Shown here: positions 23,008 to 31,571 of the stretch, piece by piece
Layout of the letters: each line of letters starts with the position of its first letter
Position numbering within the stretch: position 1 is the first letter of the stretch
Origin: Paracyclopina nana
Lineage: Eukaryota; Arthropoda; Copepoda; Cyclopoida; Cyclopettidae
NCBI GenBank assembly: GCA_019096065.1
Contig: JAGUCH010000005.1
Coordinates: forward strand, 6,882,001 to 6,946,000
Length of the DNA stretch: 64,000 bases
Direction of reading: 5' to 3'
Program-made: the position numbers and the translations under genes
Notes under the pieces: generated by a model
The model's input: the letters and a program-made list of their open reading frames with translations, nothing else
The model's database searches: none
Told to the model about the DNA's origin: nothing

Positions 23008-24221
23008 TGGGACCAAGTACAAAAACTCCCAATAAGAATGATAAAGATAGTTACATCTTGCCTTCATTTATGAGGGGAGAATGTAACAAAGAAGTAGGAC
23101 GAGCTTACTTTGATTATTTAAAGGAGCAATCTGTGAAAAATGCCGAAATTATGACTCGTGGAAGTGAGGACAAAAAGGCTCTGGTCCTTGCAATAAGGGG
23201 TAGAAAAAGTCGGTTTGTCCATCAGCATACTATGACTGTAATTGAGATTAGCATAATACTGTTTACAATAACAATATGTCAATATTGCTTATTTGGTTGG
23301 AATTATTGGCCAATTACAGTAATCTGTAGTGGAGCAATAATAGCTTTATGGTACTACTTTGTAAAAGGTAGCACGAATGATGAGCAAAAAACTTGTAGTA
23401 ATGATGGTATCGTTACACATCTGGCATCGGTAAATGCTAATGAAGCAGAGCCAGTAACACATTTTGAACCTTTACCGAATCCGGAACTTGAAGATGACAT
23501 GCTGAGTATATACTCATTAAAGCTACACAATGTTTGTGAAAGGTATTTTATACCAGTGGAGATAACTGGAAAAATACGTTTGCATGCTTTATTTGACAGT
23601 GGAGCAATGGTGCAGATAATATCACGCACCCTTGTAAAACTGATCGAAGACAAGATTGGTTACACTCTACCTCGAGTTGAAACTAATTATGTAATTAAGA
23701 ACTTCAATGGAGAAGAATTCCCAGGGAATGAAGCTGTCTCTATTCAAGTTGCATTTGGAAATCGTGTTTTAATCAGACAGGCTGTTTTCCTTGTATCTGA
23801 TTGTGATACACTATTAATGATAGGAAACTCGTTATTAGTGGACAACAATGTCCGGATGACTAGTAAAGATGGAAAGCACTTTATGGATTTCCCTGGAAAA
23901 TCTAAACATAAGAAAATTCCACTCTTACTATCAAAAGAGGCTTTCTACCCAGTGGCAATAAATGAAGGGATCACTCTGCTCCCTGGAGAAGAAGTGACCA
24001 CCATGGCTAGTTTACCTCATGATTTACCTGTCATCAGTAATGACATTCAAATAGATTCTGACTCTGACGAAGATGACGACCTTGGTCGTACCCATCACCA
24101 GAAAAATGTTTATTCCGGATTGGTGGATAAGTACTTAAACTTTATGCCTAGTAACGAGTACCGCGGAGTGACCTCTGAGGGGCACTTACTGCTGTCACTC
24201 GTAAAGGTACTTTCCCAGTAA
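23007..24221 (+). CDS. N-terminal Pol with membrane segment and aspartic protease
   Basis: 404 codons. The ATG overlaps the gag stop (TAATG), so expression probably depends on reinitiation or a -1 shift. Residues about 77-118 are two adjacent hydrophobic stretches (IEISIILFTITI and ITVICSGAIIALWYYF) that could span a membrane, which is odd for a Pol precursor. The protease is at about 180-290, with the catalytic D-S-G at residues 197-199 (LHALFDSGAM). A downstream LLMIGNSLL is a candidate for the family's second hydrophobic-G motif. An acidic run (SDSDEDDD) comes near the C-terminus. The frame stops at 24221, well before the RT, and coding continues in a different frame. Confidence 0.8.
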   Translation: MGPSTKTPNKNDKDSYILPSFMRGECNKEVGRAYFDYLKEQSVKNAEIMTRGSEDKKALVLAIRGRKSRFVHQHTMTVIEISIILFTITICQYCLFGWNYWPITVICSGAIIALWYYFVKGSTNDEQKTCSNDGIVTHLASVNANEAEPVTHFEPLPNPELEDDMLSIYSLKLHNVCERYFIPVEITGKIRLHALFDSGAMVQIISRTLVKLIEDKIGYTLPRVETNYVIKNFNGEEFPGNEAVSIQVAFGNRVLIRQAVFLVSDCDTLLMIGNSLLVDNNVRMTSKDGKHFMDFPGKSKHKKIPLLLSKEAFYPVAINEGITLLPGEEVTTMASLPHDLPVISNDIQIDSDSDEDDDLGRTHHQKNVYSGLVDKYLNFMPSNEYRGVTSEGHLLLSLVKVLSQ

Positions 24222-24496
24222 ATATTGGGAATAATACTGAGGATCCCATCTACTTAAATGCACATGCAGTGATTGGGCGAGCCAGGATTGTCAAGAAACA
24301 GAAATTTAAGAGTACGGTTGCAGCCCATGTGGCTAACATTAGTTTAAAGGCCCTGGAGCATGAAATGGAGTCATGTTACTGCAATTATTTGGATTCGCAC
24401 GTAATTGTGCAGTTTACGGATATAAATGGTCTTTCTTTTACTGATATGCATTTTTTCAATGCCTATGAGCCATTAAGGGAAGCCACAAGCCCTTGA
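24179..24496 (+). CDS. linker segment of Pol in the -1 frame (a)
   Basis: This frame is open from 24179, overlaps the end of the protease ORF by about 43 bp and runs to a TGA at 24494-24496, with protein-like composition throughout. The only in-frame ATG is well inside (24362). It therefore looks like a continuation of the protease ORF after a -1 step rather than a separate gene. No recognisable slippery heptamer lies in the overlap. A mutation, an unusual frameshift site or a short spliced segment are all possible. Confidence 0.5.
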   Translation, partial: GALTAVTRKGTFPVNIGNNTEDPIYLNAHAVIGRARIVKKQKFKSTVAAHVANISLKALEHEMESCYCNYLDSHVIVQFTDINGLSFTDMHFFNAYEPLREATSP

Positions 24497-25341
24497 TTAG
24501 TAGAAAAGGAAATTACGTATTTATCTCAGCTAACCAAAGTGATGGTTACGAAGAGATAACTGATGTGATAATTAGCAAATTTATGAAACGAGAAAAATGG
24601 GATGAATTACCGTGGGCTGTTATTGTCCCAGGACATAAACTTTTGTCTGGCGAACAAAAGCGCATTGTAATAAAGATGAATATGATGGTGGATAAACTTA
24701 AAGTAGTATGGCTAAAATATAAGTATATTTGCCCACCATGCATGACCATTGCCTTGTGTCCTATTGAATCCTACCTCAATGGGATGGATAGGGTCATAAT
24801 AACTATGATGATACATGAGTATGAGAATTACCCACTTGCTTATCAAAGAAATGAACTAGATAAGTATTTTGAACTAAATGTTCTTGGAGCTCATGGTATC
24901 ATGTTTAAGTTGTCCAACAATGTTGAGTTAATATTCCATGTCCCTAGCGAACATGCTGAGAATATTGGCTACTTAACCACGCTTATGTACATAATAATTG
25001 GTCAATTACGGTACCAAAATGTGGCCGACGACGTGTGGATCAGAACACTTATGGATGGCGATGTGCATGTAGGTGACCCACTTTGTATGGCAACCACCGC
25101 TGCATTGCTAGTGTTATCTGGGTTACAAATGTACCCTGATGACCTTACCAAAGAGGATATAAAGACAAAATTTGGTAAATTTATACCATTTGTACTTGAA
25201 CCACATGGTTGCTCGTGCAAGCCTTGCTTGGCAAAGAACATGGGCATCAAAGTGCCACTTAAGAGCTTCACTACTATTTACGAAGGTCCTATTGTGGATA
25301 CCAGTGTCAGACAAACAGTTCTAAAAGTCCTTCTGAACTAG
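24469..25341 (+). CDS. linker segment of Pol in the -1 frame (b)
   Basis: Open from 24469 to a stop at 25339-25341, overlapping segment (a) by 28 bp and again one frame back. About 290 codons of protein-like sequence. A Cys pair (CSCKPCLAKNMG) stands near the end, and no domain is recognisable. It lies where a protease-RT connector would be expected, but it is much longer than usual for Ty3/Gypsy elements. The next frame (RT) opens at 25263 inside its 3' end. Confidence 0.5.
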   Translation, partial: AIKGSHKPLISRKGNYVFISANQSDGYEEITDVIISKFMKREKWDELPWAVIVPGHKLLSGEQKRIVIKMNMMVDKLKVVWLKYKYICPPCMTIALCPIESYLNGMDRVIITMMIHEYENYPLAYQRNELDKYFELNVLGAHGIMFKLSNNVELIFHVPSEHAENIGYLTTLMYIIIGQLRYQNVADDVWIRTLMDGDVHVGDPLCMATTAALLVLSGLQMYPDDLTKEDIKTKFGKFIPFVLEPHGCSCKPCLAKNMGIKVPLKSFTTIYEGPIVDTSVRQTVLKVLLN

Positions 25342-28300
25342 ACCTCGTATCAGCTAGCCTGGAGCTTTCTAAAGATGAGAGAAATAACCAAAAACTATAT
25401 GATGAGGATTATATTCTACTTTTGAAATTTCCAAGTGAATTTACACCCCTCCGTGTTTTAAATGGAGTAGCAGGTTATACATTTCCATTGAAACCAGAAA
25501 CGATCCTGAACATGGATCTAGAACACATTCCGGATGAGGTCAGAGAAGACTTTAGGGACCTCTTAATAGAATATAAGACTATATTCTCGGAGGATCCTAG
25601 ATCATATAGGCTATGGAATGTCGAACCCATGAAGTTCCAGTTAAAGGATGATAAACCATTAGTGCCAAAAGTATTTAACATGTCGGAGTATGAAACTACG
25701 CAGGTTGACCGTAAAATAGCATTAATGCTGTCATCTGGATTAATTGAAATTGTGGATAAGTCACTTAATAGGTACTCGGCTTGCCCTTGTTTCTTGACTT
25801 CAAGGCCAAATGATGAAAAGCTGCCTATGAAGCAACGCAAGCCTCGGCTACTAGTTGACTTAACATCTTTTAATAAAAATCTGATATTTACGACTTCGGA
25901 GCACATAGTGCCACCTATCCCTACCTTGCTAGGGATGTTATCTAATTCGTGTTTAATGTCATCTTTCGATGTAACATCCGGATACGATAACTTACCTGTG
26001 GACTCTGATAGTGCTGATATGTGCTGCTTTGCAGTAACGTCCCCTCGCAGTATATATAGATCAGTCTTTCTGAAAAGTAAGTCATGCCTACAAGGGATCG
26101 CCATTGCTCCGAGAATGTTCGCAGAGCTCCTCCAACAGGCCCTTAACCCTGAGATATTGCCCTTTACATGTGTATATGTAGACGATTTGGTTGTGGCATG
26201 TAAGAACCCTGGCAAGCCTAGGCCTGCTACATTGGATGATTACATACGACATTTAGGTGATCTGAGGAAGTTGTTTCAAAGCCTCAAGGACTTAAATGCC
26301 CTATTACAAATTAAAAAGACCCAATTAGGTGTTAAAGAAGCTACAGTCTTAGGGCACCTAATATCTATTGATGAAAATGGGATTATGACTATGCGAATGC
26401 CCGATAAATTCAGGTCTGCATTTGATGATTTCCCTATTCCCACAACCAAGAAACAGCTGCAAAAGTTTATTGGAATGACAAACTGGTTAAGCCAGTACTG
26501 TCCTAATATGGCTACATACACAGCTCCATTGCTAGATGTGTTACAAACAGCGCAAGGAAAAGCAGGAAAATTCACTTTCACTGCTTTCCAGGAAAAATGT
26601 TTCTATAAAGTAATAGACGAGATTAAAACGGGTATGTCGTTGGCACTACCACGTTTTAAAGAAGGTTATTTAGTGGTTGATTCTGGGGTAATAAGTACTT
26701 CAGCCTTATTAATGGAGGTGAATGAGGATGGGAAAGCTGTGTGTGTTGGTGCACACAGCGCACGCTTTCCTCTATCGGTTTGCCTCTCATACCACTCATT
26801 TCAACGTGAAGCATTAGGAGTTTTAACAATGATAAACCATTTTAAAAGCATACTATTCGCTTATGAGCGGTTGGTAATAGTTACTGATTGCTTATCTATC
26901 GCTAGCGTACTTGCTAGTTCGTTTACTGGTAAAGATGCATTTACTCATAGATTAGCAGCTCGTATTTATTCCCTGCCTGTAGCATGGAAATTGAGGGCTG
27001 TACCTCGCACAGAGGTAGAAGTAGTTGATGTATTATTAAATAAATACCATCAAACACCAGAAGGTGAAACTGTATTTTATGCGCCTTACTCCATTGCGGG
27101 ACAGATTACGAAGGATATTTATGCAAATAAATACCCTCTGCCCGATGCAATCAAAGATAAGGTGCTAACGACACAGGAATTACTTACACATGTGTATGAT
27201 ACACTTGTGAATTCTGGAACTATGAGTAAGACTCTACTCCAGAAAAGGTTGCATTGCCTAAATGACAAATGGGTTGACATGATCGGCACGAAGCCGCCAT
27301 TTGTGCACGACGACACGTCAACCTTACTTCAAGCAAAACATGATGATGATGAAATTCTTGAGGACGAGATACTTTCTAAATTATCCCATTCATTTCATGG
27401 TGAAGCTGATTTTGATTCGCCAGTGAATCATATAGAAAATAACTTAAGAGTAGATACAGTCACTGTTAAACGGCGAATATCGCCACATTTACCAGGAATT
27501 ACACGCAACCTACTCATTAAGTTGCAACAAAATTGTGAAGAAACACAAAAGATAATAAATCTAATTATGCTTTCGCCTCCAGAGAAAGTACCACTAGATG
27601 TTGCGGTAAAATATCGTGTCCTTGACGGTGCCCTGTTGGTCATTCGCAAGAATGTAAAGTTACCTTTTAGCGTTGCGACCAATACGAAAGTATATATGAG
27701 TATGCCCAACTGTGTGTACCTGATGGCATGTATTCATTTGCTACATAACCATTTGGGAAGTAAAAAGACTAATACTCTTTTTACCCAATCTATGTATTCA
27801 ACTTACTCAGCCAGAATCAGTCGTATTATTATTGGTGCGTGCATGCATTGTGCTTTATACCGCCAAGCTAATACTAGGTTTGTTGGGAAGGGGCGTTTCC
27901 GCATCCCGACTCAGCCATGGGAATTGGTAATGATTGATTTGGCCAAGTTCGATGACACTTTAGTCAAAGGGTCTTCCGCAAAAGACCTGTTAGTATTTGT
28001 CGATGTTTATTCTAAGATGATAATTGCTAAACCACTATTGGATGCTAAATATAAGCAGGTAGCGAATGCTATGGAAGAAGTAATTTCTTTGTTTGGGGTG
28101 CCAAAAACATTACTTGCAGATAATGGTGCCCAGCTAACGACTAATAAGGCCCTCCAACGCCTTGTTGATCGTTATAAAATTAAGGAGTTATGTCATTACC
28201 GAACTTTATCGCCATACAAGCATTCGAACGCTTACGCTGAAAATGCTATACGAATAATAAGGAGTGCTTTAGTCCTAAACTCTAACTCATACAATATGAG

Positions 28301-28556
28301 GTTATGCGATGTGTTTAAGACTTCTATTTACGCAATAAATAATCGCCCTCTTACTTATTTGGCATATACTGATGATAAAGGGGTGAAGATCACCCCCACA
28401 CCTTTTTCGTTATTTTTCGATAAAATGCCGTTCTATCATTTAGGACGGGATGTATTTGAAATACTTAGTGAAAGCGAGGACAAAATTCATAAAGCCGAAT
28501 GGCGTCAACGCATGCGTGAATATGATCTAGAAGAACAGTTCCACTTAGAAAAATGA
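25263..28556 (+). CDS. pol: reverse transcriptase / RNase H / integrase
   Basis: Core polymerase ORF, open from 25263; the first ATG is far inside, so entry by a -1 shift from the preceding frame is likely. RT: the catalytic YVDD is at about 26175-26186, preceded by PRLLVDLTSFN, FDVTSGYDNLPV and GIAIAPRMFAELL, the Ty3/Gypsy pattern. RNase H: LVVDSG at about 26671 and VTDCLS at about 26881. Integrase: HHCC zinc finger (HLLHNHLG; CMHC at about 27842), then catalytic D (MIDLAKFD, about 27933), D (LADNGAQ, about 28119) and E (NAYAENA, about 28239). About 39 residues separate the second D and the E, slightly more than the usual 35. The ORF ends ATGA, overlapping the next start. Confidence 0.92.
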   Translation, partial: ELHYYLRRSYCGYQCQTNSSKSPSELDLVSASLELSKDERNNQKLYDEDYILLLKFPSEFTPLRVLNGVAGYTFPLKPETILNMDLEHIPDEVREDFRDLLIEYKTIFSEDPRSYRLWNVEPMKFQLKDDKPLVPKVFNMSEYETTQVDRKIALMLSSGLIEIVDKSLNRYSACPCFLTSRPNDEKLPMKQRKPRLLVDLTSFNKNLIFTTSEHIVPPIPTLLGMLSNSCLMSSFDVTSGYDNLPVDSDSADMCCFAVTSPRSIYRSVFLKSKSCLQGIAIAPRMFAELLQQALNPEILPFTCVYVDDLVVACKNPGKPRPATLDDYIRHLGDLRKLFQSLKDLNALLQIKKTQLGVKEATVLGHLISIDENGIMTMRMPDKFRSAFDDFPIPTTKKQLQKFIGMTNWLSQYCPNMATYTAPLLDVLQTAQGKAGKFTFTAFQEKCFYKVIDEIKTGMSLALPRFKEGYLVVDSGVISTSALLMEVNEDGKAVCVGAHSARFPLSVCLSYHSFQREALGVLTMINHFKSILFAYERLVIVTDCLSIASVLASSFTGKDAFTHRLAARIYSLPVAWKLRAVPRTEVEVVDVLLNKYHQTPEGETVFYAPYSIAGQITKDIYANKYPLPDAIKDKVLTTQELLTHVYDTLVNSGTMSKTLLQKRLHCLNDKWVDMIGTKPPFVHDDTSTLLQAKHDDDEILEDEILSKLSHSFHGEADFDSPVNHIENNLRVDTVTVKRRISPHLPGITRNLLIKLQQNCEETQKIINLIMLSPPEKVPLDVAVKYRVLDGALLVIRKNVKLPFSVATNTKVYMSMPNCVYLMACIHLLHNHLGSKKTNTLFTQSMYSTYSARISRIIIGACMHCALYRQANTRFVGKGRFRIPTQPWELVMIDLAKFDDTLVKGSSAKDLLVFVDVYSKMIIAKPLLDAKYKQVANAMEEVISLFGVPKTLLADNGAQLTTNKALQRLVDRYKIKELCHYRTLSPYKHSNAYAENAIRIIRSALVLNSNSYNMRLCDVFKTSIYAINNRPLTYLAYTDDKGVKITPTPFSLFFDKMPFYHLGRDVFEILSESEDKIHKAEWRQRMREYDLEEQFHLEK

Positions 28557-30982
28557 AGGCTACTGAAAGACCTTCCTTTAAACCAGAGATTGGATCATTA
28601 GTGTTAGTTATAAAACATCCCATAAATAAACAACGGTATAAATTTATGGATGATTTGTTTGAAGTTATTGACATTGGACAGCATTCGACTGTGACTGTAA
28701 AGCCATACCTTTATGATGGGCTTACTCGTGAAGTAAGCTTAGATCATGTCAAGTTATATCGATTCCATGAACTATATAGATTTCTTCCGGAAAAGTTGTC
28801 CAACCTCTTGAAACGACCTTACACTCCGGAAGAAATTCTACGTAAAAAAGCAAGGAATGAGGTTATCGAATTTCTTGAAGGGGCAGCCCCTGAAAGTCAT
28901 GATTATAGTTTGCGGGGTCATACAAAGGCCTCTAGTATAGTGGCCTCGCAAAGTTCATTGATTTCACAGTCCACATCAATGGACACTGAGCCAAGTGCGA
29001 TTCACCAAACCTATAAGCGCTCTGGTTCTATCCTCATGCAAAAGGCAGCGAGCTTGTTTAAGCCCTCAGATATTTTGCGAATACAGGAGGAAAATAAACA
29101 ACTCGTGCAAAAGCAGTGGGAACAATATGACCGTAAGAAGTTAGAAGAAAAATACCTAGCTGACAATGCTGGTAATAATATTCTCCACAAAGAAGCAAGT
29201 GATTCTTTGTCTGACACTGGCACTGATGATTTTATTGAACAAGCAATTGCACTAAGTGCAAATACAGGGCCCAATGAAGCATTTTATGAGGACATGCTGG
29301 CCTTGAGCCAACGTGGCCCTCCTACTTTTGCTGAAATGGCCCAACAAGAAAGATTATACCCGAATTTACCAAGTGTCAAACCTGACCATATTAGTACTCC
29401 TGATCGCTCGAACGTCAGTGAAGGGACACTTGCAGGGGTCAGCCCTGTAAAGTGGGCCTTTCGTGGCCAATACCGTGATCAACGTGTGCCAGATATACCT
29501 GAAAGTCCGGAGAAATATCACACTCCTGACCAAAGTATGTCTGCAACTCCTAATAAGGACAATGATAATATAGAGGAGATTGTTGAAAAAGCAGCATCTT
29601 TCATCGCACCTTCCAAATTTGACACTGACCTAGAATCTTTATCTGCTGGCCTGGAAAGTATGCAATTAGCACTGCCTACTGATCCATTCGGCGGAAATAC
29701 ACACGATGATGAAAATGAAAGTAGTGATAGTGATGACACAACTACAATTTATTATACTGCTCGTAAAAATCTGCGGCGTACACCGCTGACAAAAAGCATT
29801 AAACAGAATGTTCAAAAAGCAATCGATATTGTACGACGCCAGTTAGAACTCTCACCACGTAAACGGCCTCCCTCTCCACCAATCGATAATCCTATGGAAG
29901 GGCCCAGTGCCCCGAAACCGGAGATTTATGGAGCTGAAGGAGGGGAGCCTCAAGTTCGGTATACTATAATGAAAAGTCCGGTCAGAAAACCTGATTTGCA
30001 ACCAAGAAATAGTGAGTTACCAAATGCGGGAGTACCACAAACTGTGCCAAGCACAAACGTACTTGAGCACTTTTCGGCAAAGGTTACACCTTTGGGTGAC
30101 CTGGCTATGACTGAAAATGAGCACCTTGCTCATCCATCTACTCCTGAGGTTACACACCCCACTGTCAGGCTAACCAGCCCGGTAGTTCCACAACCGGGTA
30201 CTCAGAAGCCACCTGAGGCTGCTGTACGAGCTCCGTATGAACCAGAAAAGTTGTCTCCATTACGTTTTCTTCCTCATAACCTAAGGAGAAGAAAAAACGT
30301 TAACTATCGCTCCCTGGCAGGGTTTCGAGAGTATAATAAAAATAACGTACCTGCGGGTCCTCCTGCGATTGTTCAGCCTGATCCCCTGGAAGCATTGACT
30401 CGTCCGGAAGCAGCATTGACAGCTGAACAGAATACAAGTCCTTTACAGAATGTTCAACAGCTTCTTGACCAGCCTAGTAGCTCGGCAGCCACACCAATTG
30501 CCGGATCAAAGGAACCAGAATCCTCGGCCGCTGTCCAACCAACAGTTGAACCCGAGATTAGTGAGCCCACTCCAATACGGATCCTTCCCAGACGACAACT
30601 GCGGGAGAGAAAGGAAACTGTAGATTACAGGGAGTTAGCGGGCATAAGAAAGTATGGGAAAGAGAAGAGCAAAGCTGGTAAAGCACAAAAATACTTTCCT
30701 AATATTCCACGAATAGCTCCTTTAGATCGGGAGGAAAAGGAATTCGCCCGTGTTAGGTTTACAAATACGAACCAAAGGCCAGACCAAAAAGAGAGAGAGT
30801 TACTAGAAGAGGTAATTCCTAATTGGAAACTGAATAAAAACATGGCTGCAGTCCATGATTATATTCAGTTTCTCAAAGCGACTGGCATGGATCACCAAGA
30901 TGATAGCAACATAAATGAAATGAAGAAGCTGCGTCTCACCTATGATGAACTATACAAGCTAGCTTTTAAGAAGTTTAAATAG
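28553..30982 (+). CDS. integrase C-terminus plus long low-complexity tail
   Basis: 809 codons, with the ATG overlapping the RT/integrase stop (ATGA). The first about 80 residues (GSLVLVIKHP ... REVSLDHVKLYR) resemble the SH3-like C-terminal DNA-binding part of retroelement integrases, so the integrase is divided between two ORFs. The rest is Pro/Ser/Glu-rich and probably disordered. It contains a short motif twice, RRRKNVNYRSLAGFREY and RERKETVDYRELAGIRKYGK, each after LR(R/E). The C-terminal about 90 residues are charged and helical. No chromodomain is visible. The tail may be a targeting or structural protein; I do not recognise it. Confidence 0.7.
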   Translation: MKATERPSFKPEIGSLVLVIKHPINKQRYKFMDDLFEVIDIGQHSTVTVKPYLYDGLTREVSLDHVKLYRFHELYRFLPEKLSNLLKRPYTPEEILRKKARNEVIEFLEGAAPESHDYSLRGHTKASSIVASQSSLISQSTSMDTEPSAIHQTYKRSGSILMQKAASLFKPSDILRIQEENKQLVQKQWEQYDRKKLEEKYLADNAGNNILHKEASDSLSDTGTDDFIEQAIALSANTGPNEAFYEDMLALSQRGPPTFAEMAQQERLYPNLPSVKPDHISTPDRSNVSEGTLAGVSPVKWAFRGQYRDQRVPDIPESPEKYHTPDQSMSATPNKDNDNIEEIVEKAASFIAPSKFDTDLESLSAGLESMQLALPTDPFGGNTHDDENESSDSDDTTTIYYTARKNLRRTPLTKSIKQNVQKAIDIVRRQLELSPRKRPPSPPIDNPMEGPSAPKPEIYGAEGGEPQVRYTIMKSPVRKPDLQPRNSELPNAGVPQTVPSTNVLEHFSAKVTPLGDLAMTENEHLAHPSTPEVTHPTVRLTSPVVPQPGTQKPPEAAVRAPYEPEKLSPLRFLPHNLRRRKNVNYRSLAGFREYNKNNVPAGPPAIVQPDPLEALTRPEAALTAEQNTSPLQNVQQLLDQPSSSAATPIAGSKEPESSAAVQPTVEPEISEPTPIRILPRRQLRERKETVDYRELAGIRKYGKEKSKAGKAQKYFPNIPRIAPLDREEKEFARVRFTNTNQRPDQKERELLEEVIPNWKLNKNMAAVHDYIQFLKATGMDHQDDSNINEMKKLRLTYDELYKLAFKKFK

Positions 30983-31062
30983 AAGTTTTGTAAGTAAGGA
31001 CGTGATGACGGTAATCGTAGTTCAATTTTATGGGATAACTACCTTTACTTTGTCAGTCCAAA

Positions 31063-31571
31063 ATGGGCGCACCGTTTTACCAACCAAGTGCACCCAAAAT
31101 TATATTATGTAATACGTCATGCGGACTTCAAGTTGTTCGCTTGACAAAAAGATCATACAATACTAACGGGCAATATAACTTCGCATGCCCGTCAGTAATT
31201 TACGATATTCATAAAGGTAATGATAAGTTGCTGAAAAATACATTGACAGCAAGAAAACGACTAACGAAACATACTTTTTGCAGTTCGTTAGCGGTTCTAA
31301 AAGTATGTATAAAAATGATGGAAAATGATGGATGCCACAAGGCATTGGATTTGGACTTCCTCTAAGGCTTGTTCAACCCTTCAACAAACCAAACCTCGCT
31401 TGTTTTGACAAAATAAATGAAGTTTGTGTAGGTTCTTTTTACAGTATTGATATTGATGGGACAAATAATTTTGTCCTGTTTCCTGACAAATACCGATGCA
31501 AATCACGCGTTGACCGGTACTTGCATGTGCTTGCCCCATACTACTATAGTAGGAGGTCAAGCTTACGATAA
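31063..31571 (+). CDS. two small overlapping ORFs of unknown function
   Basis: ORF 31063-31365 (100 codons) is followed by ORF 31332-31571 (79 codons), overlapping by 34 bp and again offset by -1. Both have plausible composition with several Cys residues, and neither resembles a known family. They stand alone after the long tail ORF. They could be a real small gene with a frameshift or remnants of one. Confidence 0.3.

Noticed and set aside
25475..26215. 246-codon minus-strand ORF opposite the reverse transcriptase
   Set aside because: The sense strand carries clear RT motifs; the antisense product has no features.
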